64,000 bases of DNA from NCBI GenBank assembly GCA_964057225.1, contig CAXKVF010000079.1, forward strand, positions 186,001 through 250,000, in the 5' to 3' direction. The translations under genes and the position numbers were made by a program. The first letter of the stretch is position 1; every line of letters starts with the position of its first letter. This stretch comes from Auanema rhodensis. Lineage: Eukaryota > Nematoda > Chromadorea > Rhabditida > Rhabditidae. Positions 40,122 through 53,670 of the stretch are shown in pieces. The notes beneath the pieces were generated by a model. The model made no database searches, was not told the origin of the DNA, and was given only the letters and a program-made list of their open reading frames with translations.

Positions 40122-40649
40122 TTAGATTCCCCATGTCTATATTAGTCTAAAAACAAATTTTTATTGATATTGGTTCATGGTAACCATGACTTTGAAATTT
40201 ACGTGAACTTTAATTTATGCTAATTAAATGTACACGTGATGTGCACTTGGTATGTAACTCGCTTCACGTGAAAGATAAAGAGATGCGGTTTTCAAAATTA
40301 GATTCCCCATGTCTATATTAGTCTAAAAACAAATTTTTATTGATATTGGTGCATGGTAACCATGACTTTGAAATTTACGTGAACTTTAATTTATGCTAAT
40401 TAAATGTACACGTGATGTGCACTTGGTATGTAACTCGCTTCACGTGAAAGATAAAGAGATGCGGTTTTCAAAATTAGATTCCCCATGTCCATATTAGTCT
40501 AAAAACAAATTTTTATTGATATTGGTGCATGGTAACCATGACTTTGAAATTTACGTGAACTTTAATTTATGTTAATTAAATGTACACGTGATGTGCACTT
40601 GGTATGTAACTCGCTTCACGTGAAAGATAAAGAGATGCGGTTTTCAAAA

Positions 40650-41353
40650 TTAGATTCCCCATGTCCATATTATTCTAAAAACAAATTTTTATTGATATTG
40701 GTTCATGGTAACCATGACTTTGAAATTTACGTGAACTTTAATTTATGCTAATTAAATGTACACGTGATGTGCACTTGGTATGTAACTCGCTTCACGTGGA
40801 AGATGAAGAGATGCGGTTTTCAAAATTAGATTCCCCATGTCCATATTAGTCTAAAAACAAATTTTTATTGATATTGGTTCATGGTAACCATGTCTTTGAA
40901 ATTTACGTGAACTTTAATTTATGCTAATTAAATGTACACGTGATGTGCACTTGGTATGTAACTCGCTTCACGTGAAAGATAAAGAGATGCGGTTTTCAAA
41001 ATTAGATTCCTCATGTCCATATTAGTCTAAAAACAAATTTTTATTGATATTGGTTCATGGTAACCATGACTTTGAAATTTACGTGAACTTTAATTTATGC
41101 TAATTAAATGTACACGTGATGTGCACTTGGTATGTAACTCGCTTCACGTGAAAGATAAAGAGATGCGGTTTTCAAAATTGGATTCCCCATGTCCATATTA
41201 GTCTAAAAACAAATTTTTATTGATATTGGTGCATGGTAACCTTGACTTTGAAATTTACGTGAACTTTAATTTATGCTAATTAAATGTACACGTGATGTGC
41301 ACTTGGTATGTAACTCGCTTCACGTGAAAGATAAAGAGATGCGGTTTTCAAAA
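40650..41353. repeat. 4-mer HOR, copy 4 (detached)
   Basis: Same ATTATTC / GTGGAAGATGAAG, T, TCCTCATG, TTGGATTCC-AACCTTGAC series as the cluster at 34.7-37.3 kb, about 4 kb away and preceded by an ATGTTAATT monomer as at 35,546. It was probably carried here by a larger duplication. Confidence 0.8.
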
Positions 41354-41529
41354 TTAGATTCCCCATGTCCATATTAGTCTAAAAACAAATTTTTATTGAT
41401 ATTGGTTCATGGTAACCATGACTTTGAAATTTACGTGAACTTTAATTTATGCTAATTAAATGTACACGTGATGTGCACTTGGTATGTAACTCGCTTCACG
41501 TGAAAGATAACGAGATGCGGTTTTCAAAA

Positions 41530-42937
41530 TTAGATTCCCCATGTCCATATTAGTCTAAAAACAAATTTTTATTGATATTGGTTCATGGTAACCATGTCTT
41601 TGAAATTTACGTGAACTTTAATTTATGCTAATTAAATGTACACGTGATGTGCACTTGGTATGTAACTCGCTTCACGTGAAAGATAAAGAGATGCGGTTTT
41701 CAAAATTAGATTCCTCATGTCCATATTAGTCTAAAAACAAATTTTTATTGATATTGGTTCATGGTAACCATGACTTTGAAATTTACGTGAACTTTAATTT
41801 ATGCTAATTAAATGTACACGTGATGTGCACTTGGTATGTAACTCGCTTCACGTGAAAGATAAAGAGATGCGGTTTTCAAAATTAGATTCCCCATGTCTAT
41901 ATTAGTCTAAAAACAAATTTTTATTGATATTGGTTCATGGTAACCATGACTTTGAAATTTACGTGAACTTTAATTTATGCTAATTAAATGTACACGTGAT
42001 GTGCACTTGGTATGTAACTCGCTTCACGTGAAAGATAAAGAGATGCGGTTTTCAAAATTAGATTCCCCATGTCCATATTAGTCTAAAAACAAATTTTTAT
42101 TGATATTGGTGCATGGTAACCATGACTTTGAAATTTACGTGAACTTTAATTTATGCTAATTAAATGTACACGTGATGTGCACTTGGTATGTAACTCGCTT
42201 CACGTGAAAGATAAAGAGATGCGGTTTTCAAAATTAGATTCCCCATGTCCATATTAGTCTAAAAACAAATTTTTATTGATATTGGTGCATGGTAACCATG
42301 ACTTTGAAATTTACGTGAACTTTAATTAATGCTAATTAAATGTACACGTGATGTGCACTTGGTATGTAACTCGCTTCACGTGAAAGATAAAGAGATGCGG
42401 GTTTCAAAATTAGATTCCCCATGTCCATATTAGTCTAAAAACAAATTTTTATTGATATTGGTTCATGGTAACCATGACTTTGAAATTTACGTGAACTTTA
42501 ATTTATGCTAATTAAATGTACACGTGATGTGCACTTGGTATGTAACTCGCTTCACGTGAAAGATAAAGAGATGCGGTTTTCAAAATTGGATTCCCCATGT
42601 CCATATTAGTCTAAAAACAAATTTTTATTGATATTGGTGCATGGTAACCATGACTTTGAAATTTACGTGAACTTTAATTTATGCTAATTAAATGTACACG
42701 TGATGTGCACTTGGTATGTAACTCGCTTCACGTGAAAGATAAAGAGATGCGGTTTTCAAAATTAGATTCCCCATGTCTATATTAGTCTAAAAACAAATTT
42801 TTATTGATATTGGTTCATGGTAACCATGACTTTGAAATTTACGTGAACTTTAATTTATGCTAATTAAATGTACACGTGATGTGCACTTGGTATGTAACTC
42901 GCTTCACGTGAAAGATAACGAGATGCGGTTTTCAAAA
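41530..42937. repeat. 8-mer HOR, copy 2
   Basis: Same order as 31,322-32,729 and in direct tandem with copy 3. The unusual GATAACGAG recurs at exactly 1,408 bases (41,511 just before the unit, and 42,919 in its last monomer), which fixes the duplication length at eight monomers. Confidence 0.9.
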
Positions 42938-44345
42938 TTAGATTCCCCATGTCCATATTAGTCTAAAAACAAATTTTTATTGATATTGGTTCATGGTAAC
43001 CATGTCTTTGAAATTTACGTGAACTTTAATTTATGCTAATTAAATGTACACGTGATGTGCACTTGGTATGTAACTCGCTTCACGTGAAAGATAAAGAGAT
43101 GCGGTTTTCAAAATTAGATTCCTCATGTCCATATTAGTCTAAAAACAAATTTTTATTGATATTGGTTCATGGTAACCATGACTTTGAAATTTACGTGAAC
43201 TTTAATTTATGCTAATTAAATGTACACGTGATGTGCACTTGGTATGTAACTCGCTTCACGTGAAAGATAAAGAGATGCGGTTTTCAAAATTAGATTCCCC
43301 ATGTCTATATTAGTCTAAAAACAAATTTTTATTGATATTGGTTCATGGTAACCATGACTTTGAAATTTACGTGAACTTTAATTTATGCTAATTAAATGTA
43401 CACGTGATGTGCACTTGGTATGTAACTCGCTTCACGTGAAAGATAAAGAGATGCGGTTTTCAAAATTAGATTCCCCATGTCCATATTAGTCTAAAAACAA
43501 ATTTTTATTGATATTGGTGCATGGTAACCATGACTTTGAAATTTACGTGAACTTTAATTTATGCTAATTAAATGTACACGTGATGTGCACTTGGTATGTA
43601 ACTCGCTTCACGTGAAAGATAAAGAGATGCGGTTTTCAAAATTAGATTCCCCATGTCCATATTAGTCTAAAAACAAATTTTTATTGATATTGGTGCATGG
43701 TAACCATGACTTTGAAATTTACGTGAACTTTAATTAATGCTAATTAAATGTACACGTGATGTGCACTTGGTATGTAACTCGCTTCACGTGAAAGATAAAG
43801 AGATGCGGGTTTCAAAATTAGATTCCCCATGTCCATATTAGTCTAAAAACAAATTTTTATTGATATTGGTTCATGGTAACCATGACTTTGAAATTTACGT
43901 GAACTTTAATTTATGCTAATTAAATGTACACGTGATGTGCACTTGGTATGTAACTCGCTTCACGTGAAAGATAAAGAGATGCGGTTTTCAAAATTGGATT
44001 CCCCATGTCCATATTAGTCTAAAAACAAATTTTTATTGATATTGGTGCATGGTAACCATGACTTTGAAATTTACGTGAACTTTAATTTATGCTAATTAAA
44101 TGTACACGTGATGTGCACTTGGTATGTAACTCGCTTCACGTGAAAGATAAAGAGATGCGGTTTTCAAAATTAGATTCCCCATGTCTATATTAGTCTAAAA
44201 ACAAATTTTTATTGATATTGGTTCATGGTAACCATGACTTTGAAATTTACGTGAACTTTAATTTATGCTAATTAAATGTACACGTGATGTGCACTTGGTA
44301 TGTAACTCGCTTCACGTGAAAGATAAAGAGATGTGGTTTTCAAAA
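42938..44345. repeat. 8-mer HOR, copy 3
   Basis: Matches copy 2 except in the last monomer, which has AAAGAGATGTGG instead of AACGAGATGCGG. From 43,642 on it also belongs to copy 2 of the 14-monomer duplication, so two duplication histories overlap here. Confidence 0.88.
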
Positions 44346-46105
44346 CTAGATTCCCCATGTCCATATTAGTCTAAAAACAAATTTTTATTGATATTGGTGC
44401 ATGGTAACCATGACTTTGAAATTTACGTGAACTTTAATTTATGCTAATTAAATGTACACGTGATGTGCACTTGGTATGTAACTCGCTTCACGTGAAAGAT
44501 AAAGAGATGCGGTTTTCAAAATTAGATTCCCCATGTCCATATTAGTCTAAAAACAAATTTTTATTGATATTGGTGCATGGTAACCATGACTTTGAAATTT
44601 ACGTGAACTTTAATTTATGTTAATTAAATGTACACGTGATGTGCACTTGGTATGTAACTCGCTTCACGTGAAAGATAAAGAGATGCGGGTTTCAAAATTA
44701 GATTCCCCATGTCCATATTAGTCTAAAAACAAATTTTTATTGATATTGGTTCATGGTAACCATGACTTTGAAATTTACGTGAACTTTAATTTATGCTAAT
44801 TAAATGTACACGTGATGTGCACTTGGTATGTAACTCGCTTCACGTGAAAGATAAAGAGATGCGGTTTTCAAAATTAGATTCCCCATGTCCATATTAGTCT
44901 AAAAACAAATTTTTATTGATATTGGTGCATGGTAACCATGACTTTGAAATTTACGTGAACTTTAATTCATGCTAATTAAATGTACACGTGATGTGCACTT
45001 GGTATGTAACTCGCTTCACGTAAAATATAAAGAGATGCGGTTTTCAAAATTAGATTCCCCATGTCCATATTAGTCTAAAAACAAATTTTTATTGATATTG
45101 GTTCATGGTAACCATGTCTTTGAAATTTACGTGAACTTTAATTTATGCTAATTAAATGTACACGTGATGTGCACTTGGTATGTAACTCGCTTCACGTGAA
45201 AGATAAAGAGATGCGGTTTTCAAAATTAGATTCCCCATGTCCATATTAGTCTAAAAACAAATTTTTATTGATATTGGTGCATGGTAACCATGACTTTGAA
45301 ATTTACGTGAACTTTAATTTATGCTAATTAAATGTACACGTGATGTGCACTTGGTATGTAACTCGCTTCACGTGAAAGATAAAGAGATGCGGTTTTCATA
45401 ATTAGATTCCCCATGTCCATATTAGTCTAAAAACAAATTTTTATTGATATTGGTGCATGGTAACCATGACTTTGAAATTTACGTGAACTTTAATTAATGC
45501 TAATTAAATGTACACGTGATGTGCACTTGGTATGTAACTCGCTTCACGTGAAAGATAAAGAGATGCGGGTTTCAAAATTAGATTCCCCATGTCCATATTA
45601 GTCTAAAAACAAATTTTTATTGATATTGGTTCAAGGTAACCATGACTTTGAAATTTACGTGAACTTTAATTTATGCTAATTAAATGTACACGTGATGTGC
45701 ACTTGGTATGTAACTCGCTTCACGTGAAAGATAAAGAGATGCGGTTTTCAAAATTGGATTCCCCATGTCCATATTAGTCTAAAAACAAATTTTTATTGAT
45801 ATTGGTGCATGGTAACCATGACTTTGAAATTTACGTGAACTTCAATTTATGCTAATTAAATGTACACGTGATGTGCACTTGGTATGTAACTCGCTTCACG
45901 TGAAAGATAAAGAGATGCGGTTTTCAAAATTAGATTCCCCATGTCTATATTAGTCTAAAAACAAATTTTTATTGATATTGGTTCATGGTAACCATGACTT
46001 TGAAATTTACGTGAACTTTAATTTATGCTAATTAAATGTACACGTGATGTGCACTTGGTATGTAACTCGCTTCACGTGAAAGATAAAGAGATGCGGTTTT
46101 CAAAA
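43642..46105. repeat. 14-monomer segmental duplication, copy 2
   Basis: Collinear with 37,658-40,121. Differences seen by eye are few: TTCATAATT near 45,399 and GAACTTCAATTT near 45,841 here. The match fails in the next monomer on both sides (T versus G upstream; GTCTATATT A versus CTAG G downstream), which places both breakpoints within about one monomer. Confidence 0.9.
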
Positions 46106-46633
46106 CTAGATTCCCCATGTCCATATTAGTCTAAAAACAAATTTTTATTGATATTGGTGCATGGTAACCATGACTTTGAAATTTACGTGAACTTTAATTT
46201 ATGCTAATTAAATGTACACGTGATGTGCACTTGGTATGTAACTCGCTTCACATGAAAGATAAAGAGATGCGGTTTTCAAAATTAGATTCCCCATGTCTAT
46301 ATTAGTCTAAAAACAAATTTTTATTGATATTGGTGCATGGTAACCATGACTTTGAAATTTACGTGAACTTTAATTTATGCTAATTAAATGTACACGTGAT
46401 GTGCACTTGGTATGTAACTCGCTTCACGTGAAAGATAAAGAGATGCGGTTTTCAAAATTAGATTCCCCATGTCCATATTAGTCTAAAAACAATTTTTTAT
46501 TGATATTGGTGCATGGTAACCATGACTTTGAAATTTACGTGAACTTTAATTTATGTTAATTAAATGTACACGTGATGTGCACTTGGTATGTAACTCGCTT
46601 CACGTGAAAGATAAAGAGATGCGGGTTTCAAAA

Positions 46634-48744
46634 TTAGATTCCCCATGTCCATATTAGTCTAAAAACAAATTTTTATTGATATTGGTTCATGGTAACCATG
46701 ACTTTGAAATTTACGTGAACTTTAATTTATGCTAATTAAATGTACACGTGATGTGCACTTGGTATGTAACTCGCTTCACGTGAAAGATAAAGAGATGCGG
46801 TTTTCAAAATTAGATTCCCCATGTCCATATTAGTCTAAAAACAAATTTTTATTGATATTGGTTCATGGTAACCATGTCTTTGAAATTTACGTGAACTTTA
46901 ATTTATGCTAATTAAATGTACACATGATGTGCACTTGGTATGTAACTCGCTTCACGTGAAAGATAAAGAGATGCGGTTTTCAAAATTAGATTCCCCATGT
47001 CCATATTAGTCTAAAAACAAATTTTTATTGATATTGGTGCATGGTAACCATGACTTTGAAATTTACGTGAACTTTAATTTATGCTAATTAAATGTACACG
47101 TGATGTGCACTTGGTATGTAACTCGCTTCACGTGAAAGATAAAGAGATGCGGTTTTCAAAATTAGATTCCCCATGTCCATATTAGTCTAAAAACAAATTT
47201 TTATTGATATTGGTTCATGGTAACCATGACTTTGAAATTTACGTGAACTTTAATTTATGCTAATTAAATGTACACGTGATGTGCACTTGGTATGTAACTC
47301 GCTTCACGTGAAAGATAAAGAGATGCGGTTTTCAAAATTAGATTCCCCATGTCCATATTAGTCTAAAAACAAATTTTTATTGATATTGGTGCATGGTAAC
47401 CATGACTTTGAAATTTACGTGAACTTTAATTCATGCTAATTAAATGTACACGTGATGTGCACTTGGTATGTAACTCGCTTCACGTAAAATATAAAGAGAT
47501 GCGGTTTTCAAAATTAGATTCCCCATGTCCATATTAGTCTAAAAACAAATTTTTATTGATATTGGTTCATGGTAACCATGTCTTTGAAATTTACGTGAAC
47601 TTTAATTTATGCTAATTAAATGTACACGTGATGTGCACTTGGTATGTAACTCGCTTCACGTGAAAGATAAAGAGATGCGGTTTTCAAAATTAGATTCCCC
47701 ATGTCCATATTAGTCTAAAAACAAATTTTTATTGATATTGGTTCATGGTAACCATGACTTTGAAATTTACGTGAACTTTAATTTATGCTAATTAAATGTA
47801 CACGTGATGTGCACTTGGTATGTAACTCGCTTCACGTGAAAGATAAAGAGATGCGGTTTTCAAAATTAGATTCCCCATGTCCATATTAGTCTAAAAACAA
47901 ATTTTTATTGATATTGGTGCATGGTAACCATGACTTTGAAATTTAGGTGAACTTTAATTCATGCTAATTAAATGTACACGTGATGTGCACTTGGTATGTA
48001 ACTCGCTTCACGTAAAAGATAAAGAGATGCGGTTTTCAAAATTAGATTCCCCATGTCCATATTAGTCTAAAAACAAATTTTTATTGATATTGGTTCATGG
48101 TAACCATGACTTTGAAATTTACGTGAACTTTAATTTATGCTAATTAAATGTACACGTGATGTGCACTTGGTATGTAACTCGCTTCACGTGAAAGATAAAG
48201 AGATGCGGTTTTCAAAATTAGATTCCCCATGTCCATATTAGTCTAAAAACAAATTTTTATTGATATTGGTGCATGGTAACCATGACTTTGAAATTTACGT
48301 GAACTTTAATTTATGCTAATTAAATGTACACGTGATGTGCACTTGGTATGTAACTCGCTTCACGTGAAAGATAAAGAGATGCGGTTTTTGAAATTAGATT
48401 CCCCATGTCCATATTAGTCTAAAAACAAATTTTTATTGATATTGGTGCATGGTAACCATGACTTTGAAATTTACGTGAACTTTAATTCATGCTAATTAAA
48501 TGTACACGTGATGTGCACTTGGTATGTAACTCGCTTCACGTAAAAGATAAAGAGATGCGGTTTCAAAATTAGATTCCCCATGTCCATATTAGTCTAAAAA
48601 CAAATTTTTATTGATATTGGTTCATGGTAACCATGACTTTGAAATTTACGTGAACTTTAATTTATGTTAATTAAATGTACACGTGATGTGCACTTGGTAT
48701 GTAACTCGCTTCACGTGAAAGATAAAGAGATGCGGGTTTCAAAA
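46634..48744. repeat. 12-mer HOR, copy 1 (2,111 bp)
   Basis: Order: A, T with ACACATGATG, G, A, Gc with CGTAAAATATAAAG, T, A, Gc with TTTAGGTGAAC, A, G with TTTTTGAAA, 175-bp Gc with GGTTTCAAAA, A with ATGTTAATT and GCGGGTTTC. The TTTAGG and GCGGG markers each recur 2,111 bases (12 x 176 - 1) apart (47,942 / 50,053; 46,623 / 48,734). Confidence 0.85.
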
Positions 48745-51383
48745 TTAGATTCCCCATGTCCATATTAGTCTAAAAACAAATTTTTATTGATATTGGTTCA
48801 TGGTAACCATGACTTTGAAATTTACGTGAACTTTAATTTATGCTAATTAAATGTACACGTGATGTGCACTTGGTATGTAACTCGCTTCACGTGAAAGATA
48901 AAGAGATGCGGTTTTCAAAATTAGATTCCCCATGTCCATATTAGTCTAAAAACAAATTTTTATTGATATTGGTTCATGGTAACCATGTCTTTGAAATTTA
49001 CGTGAACTTTAATTTATGCTAATTAAATGTACACATGATGTGCACTTGGTATGTAACTCGCTTCACGTGAAAGATAAAGAGATGCGGTTTTCAAAATTAG
49101 ATTCCCCATGTCCATATTAGTCTAAAAACAAATTTTTATTGATATTGGTGCATGGTAACCATGACTTTGAAATTTACGTGAACTTTAATTTATGCTAATT
49201 AAATGTACACGTGATGTGCACTTGGTATGTAACTCGCTTCACGTAAAAGATAAAGAGATGCGGTTTTCAAAATTAGATTCCCCATGTCCATATTAGTCTA
49301 AAAACAAATTTTTATTGATATTGGTTCATGGTAACCATGACTTTGAAATTTACGTGAACTTTAATTTATGCTAATTAAATGTACACGTGATGTGCACTTG
49401 GTATGTAACTCGCTTCACGTGAAAGATAAAGAGATGCGGTTTTCAAAATTAGATTCCCCATGTCCATATTAGTCTAAAAACAAATTTTTATTGATATTGG
49501 TGCATGGTAACCATGACTTTGAAATTTACGTGAACTTTAATTCATGCTAATTAAATGTACACGTGATGTGCACTTGGTATGTAACTCGCTTCACGTAAAA
49601 TATAAAGAGATGCGGTTTTCAAAATTAGATTCCCCATGTCCATATTAGTCTAAAAACAAATTTTTATTGATATTGGTTCATGGTAACCATGTCTTTGAAA
49701 TTTACGTGAACTTTAATTTATGCTAATTAAATGTACACGTGATGTGCACTTGGTATGTAACTCGCTTCACGTGAAAGATAAAGAGATGCGGTTTTCAAAA
49801 TTAGATTCCCCATGTCCATATTAGTCTAAAAACAAATTTTTATTGATATTGGTTCATGGTAACCATGACTTTGAAATTTACGTGAACTTTAATTTATGCT
49901 AATTAAATGTACACGTGATGTGCACTTGGTATGTAACTCGCTTCACGTGAAAGATAAAGAGATGCGGTTTTCAAAATTAGATTCCCCATGTCCATATTAG
50001 TCTAAAAACAAATTTTTATTGATATTGGTGCATGGTAACCATGACTTTGAAATTTAGGTGAACTTTAATTCATGCTAATTAAATGTACACGTGATGTGCA
50101 CTTGGTATGTAACTCGCTTCACGTAAAAGATAAAGAGATGCGGTTTTCAAAATTAGATTCCCCATGTCCATATTAGTCTAAAAACAAATTTTTATTGATA
50201 TTGGTTCATGGTAACCATGACTTTGAAATTTACGTGAACTTTAATTTATGCTAATTAAATGTACACGTGATGTGCACTTGGTATGTAACTCGCTTCACGT
50301 GAAAGATAAAGAGATGCGGTTTTCAAAATTAGATTCCCCATGTCCATATTAGTCTAAAAACAAATTTTTATTGATATTGGTGCATGGTAACCATGACTTT
50401 GAAATTTACGTGAACTTTAATTTATGCTAATTAAATGTACACGTGATGTGCACTTGGTATGTAACTCGCTTCACGTGAAAGATAAAGAGATGCGGTTTTC
50501 AAAATTAGATTCCCCATGTCCATATTAGTCTAAAAACAAATTTTTATTGATATTGGTTCATGGTAACCATGACTTTGAAATTTACGTGAACTTTAATTTA
50601 TGCTAATTAAATGTACACGTGATGTGCACTTGGTATGTAACTCGCTTCACGTGAAAGATAAAGAGATGCGGTTTTCAAAATTAGATTCCCCATGTCCATA
50701 TTAGTCTAAAAACAAATTTTTATTGATATTGGTGCATGGTAACCATGACTTTGAAATTTAGGTGAACTTTAATTCATGCTAATTAAATGTACACGTGATG
50801 TGCACTTGGTATGTAACTCGCTTCACGTAAAAGATAAAGAGATGCGGTTTTCAAAATTAGATTCCCCATGTCCATATTAGTCTAAAAACAAATTTTTATT
50901 GATATTGGTTCATGGTAACCATGACTTTGAAATTTACGTGAACTTTAATTTATGCTAATTAAATGTACACGTGATGTGCACTTGGTATGTAACTCGCTTC
51001 ACGTGAAAGATAAAGAGATGCGGTTTTCAAAATTAGATTCCCCATGTCCATATTAGTCTAAAAACAAATTTTTATTGATATTGGTGCATGGTAACCATGA
51101 CTTTGAAATTTACGTGAACTTTAATTTATGCTAATTAAATGTACACGTGATGTGCACTTGGTATGTAACTCGCTTCACGTGAAAGATAAAGAGATGCGGT
51201 TTTTGAAATTAGATTCCCCATGTCCATATTAGTCTAAAAACAAATTTTTATTGATATTGGTGCATGGTAACCATGACTTTGAAATTTACGTGAACTTTAA
51301 TTCATGCTAATTAAATGTACACGTGATGTGCACTTGGTATGTAACTCGCTTCACGTAAAAGATAAAGAGATGCGGTTTCAAAA
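48745..51383. repeat. 12-mer HOR, copy 2, with a 4-monomer insertion
   Basis: Follows copy 1 monomer by monomer to the TTTAGGTGAAC monomer (49,977), then has A, G, A and a second TTTAGGTGAAC monomer (50,681) before rejoining at A, TTTTTGAAA and the 175-bp Gc monomer. The two TTTAGG markers are exactly 704 bases apart (50,053 / 50,757), so four monomers were added. Through the 175-bp monomer this copy has 15 monomers against 11 in copy 1. Confidence 0.85.
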
Positions 51384-52439
51384 TTAGATTCCCCATGTCC
51401 ATATTAGTCTAAAAACAAATTTTTATTGATATTGGTTCATGGTAACCATGTCTTTGAAATTTACGTGAACTTTAATTTATGCTAATTAAATGTACACGTG
51501 ATGTGCACTTGGTATGTAACCCGCTTCACGTGAAAGATAAAGAGATGCGGTTTTCAAAATTAGATTCCCCATGTCCATATTAGTCTAAAAACAACTTTTT
51601 ATTGATATTGGTTCATGGTAACCATGACTTTGAAATTTACGTGAACTTTAATTTATGCTAATTAAATGTACACGTGATGTGCACTTGGTATGTAACTCGC
51701 TTCACGTGAAAGATAAAGAGATGCGGTTTTCAAAATTAGATTCCCCATGTCCATATTAGTCTAAAAACAAATTTTTATTGATATTGGTTCATGGTAACCA
51801 TGACTTTGAAATTTACGTGAACTTTAATTTATGCTAATTAAATGTACACGTGATGTGCACTTGGTATGTAACTCGCTTCACGTGAAAGATAAAGAGATGC
51901 GGTTTTCAAAATTAGATTCCCCATGTCCATATTAGTCTAAAAACAAATTTTTATTGATATTGGTGCATGGTAACCATGACTTTGAAATTTACGTGAACTT
52001 TAATTCATGCTAATTAAATGTACACGTGATGTGCACTTGGTATGTAACTCGCTTCACGTAAAATATAAAGAGATGCGATTTTCAAAATTAGATTCCCCAT
52101 GTCCATATTAGTCTAAAAACAAATTTTTATTGATATTGGTTCATGGTAACCATGTCTTTGAAATTTACGTGAACTTTAATTTATGCTAATTAAATGTACA
52201 CGTGATGTGCACTTGGTATGTAACTCGCTTCACGTGAAAGATAAAGAGATGCGGTTTTCAAAATTAGATTCCCCATGTCCATATTAGTCTAAAAACAAAT
52301 TTTTATTGATATTGGTTCATGGTAACCATGTCTTTGAAATTTACGTGAACTTTAATTTATGCTAATTAAATGTACACGTGATGTGCACTTGGTATGTAAC
52401 TCGCTTCACGTGAAAGATAAAGAGATGCGGTTTTCAAAA

Positions 52440-53670
52440 TTAGATTCCCCATGTCCATATTAGTCTAAAAACAAATTTTTATTGATATTGGTGCATGGTA
52501 ACCATGACTTTGAAATTTACGTGAACTTTAATTCATGCTAATTAAATGTACACGTGATGTGCACTTGGTATGTAACTCGCTTCACGTAAAATATAAAGAG
52601 ATGCGGTTTTCAAAATTAGATTCCCCATGTCCATATTAGTCTAAAAACAAATTTTTATTGATATTGGTTCATGGTAACCATGTCTTTGAAATTTACGTGA
52701 ACTTTAATTTATGCTAATTAAATGTACACGTGATGTGCACTTGGTATGTAACTCGCTTCACGTGAAAGATAAAGAGATGCGGTTTTCAAAATTAGATTCC
52801 CCATGTCCATATTAGTCTAAAAACAAATTTTTATTGATATTGGTTCATGGTAACCATGACTTTGAAATTTACGTGAACTTTAATTTATGCTAATTAAATG
52901 TACACGTGATGTGCACTTGGTATGTAACTCGCTTCACGTGAAAGATAAAGAGATGCGGTTTTCAAAATTAGATTCCCCATGTCCATATTAGTCTAAAAAC
53001 AAATTTTTATTGATATTGGTGCATGGTAACCATGACTTTGAAATTTAGGTGAACTTTAATTCATGCTAATTAAATGTACACGTGATGTGCACTTGGTATG
53101 TAACTCGCTTCACGTAAAAGATAAAGAGATGCGGTTTTCAAAATTAGATTCCCCATGTCCATATTAGTCTAAAAACAAATTTTTATTGATATTGGTTCAT
53201 GGTAACCATGACTTTGAAATTTACGTGAACTTTAATTTATGCTAATTAAATGTACACGTGATGTGCACTTGGTATGTAACTCGCTTCACGTGAAAGATAA
53301 AGAGATGCGGTTTTCAAAATTAGATTCCCCATGTCCATATTAGTCTAAAAACAAATTTTTATTGATATTGGTGCATGGTAACCATGACTTTGAAATTTAC
53401 GTGAACTTTAATTTATGCTAATTAAATGTACACGTGATGTGCACTTGGTATGTAACTCGCTTCACGTGAAAGATAAAGAGATGCGGTTTTTGAAATTAGA
53501 TTCCCCATGTCCATATTAGTCTAAAAACAAATTTTTATTGATATTGGTGCATGGTAACCATGACTTTGAAATTTACGTGAACTTTAATTCATGCTAATTA
53601 AATGTACACGTGATGTGCACTTGGTATGTAACTCGCTTCACGTAAAAGATAAAGAGATGCGGTTTCAAAA
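52440..53670. repeat. Third, partial copy of the 12-mer (7 monomers)
   Basis: The series Gc with CGTAAAATATAAAG, T, A, Gc with TTTAGGTGAAC, A, G with TTTTTGAAA, 175-bp Gc repeats 47,338-48,568 at the same length (1,231 bp). It continues into AACCCGC and AACTTTT monomers, as copy 2 does after 51,383, linking this domain to the terminal HOR. Confidence 0.82.
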
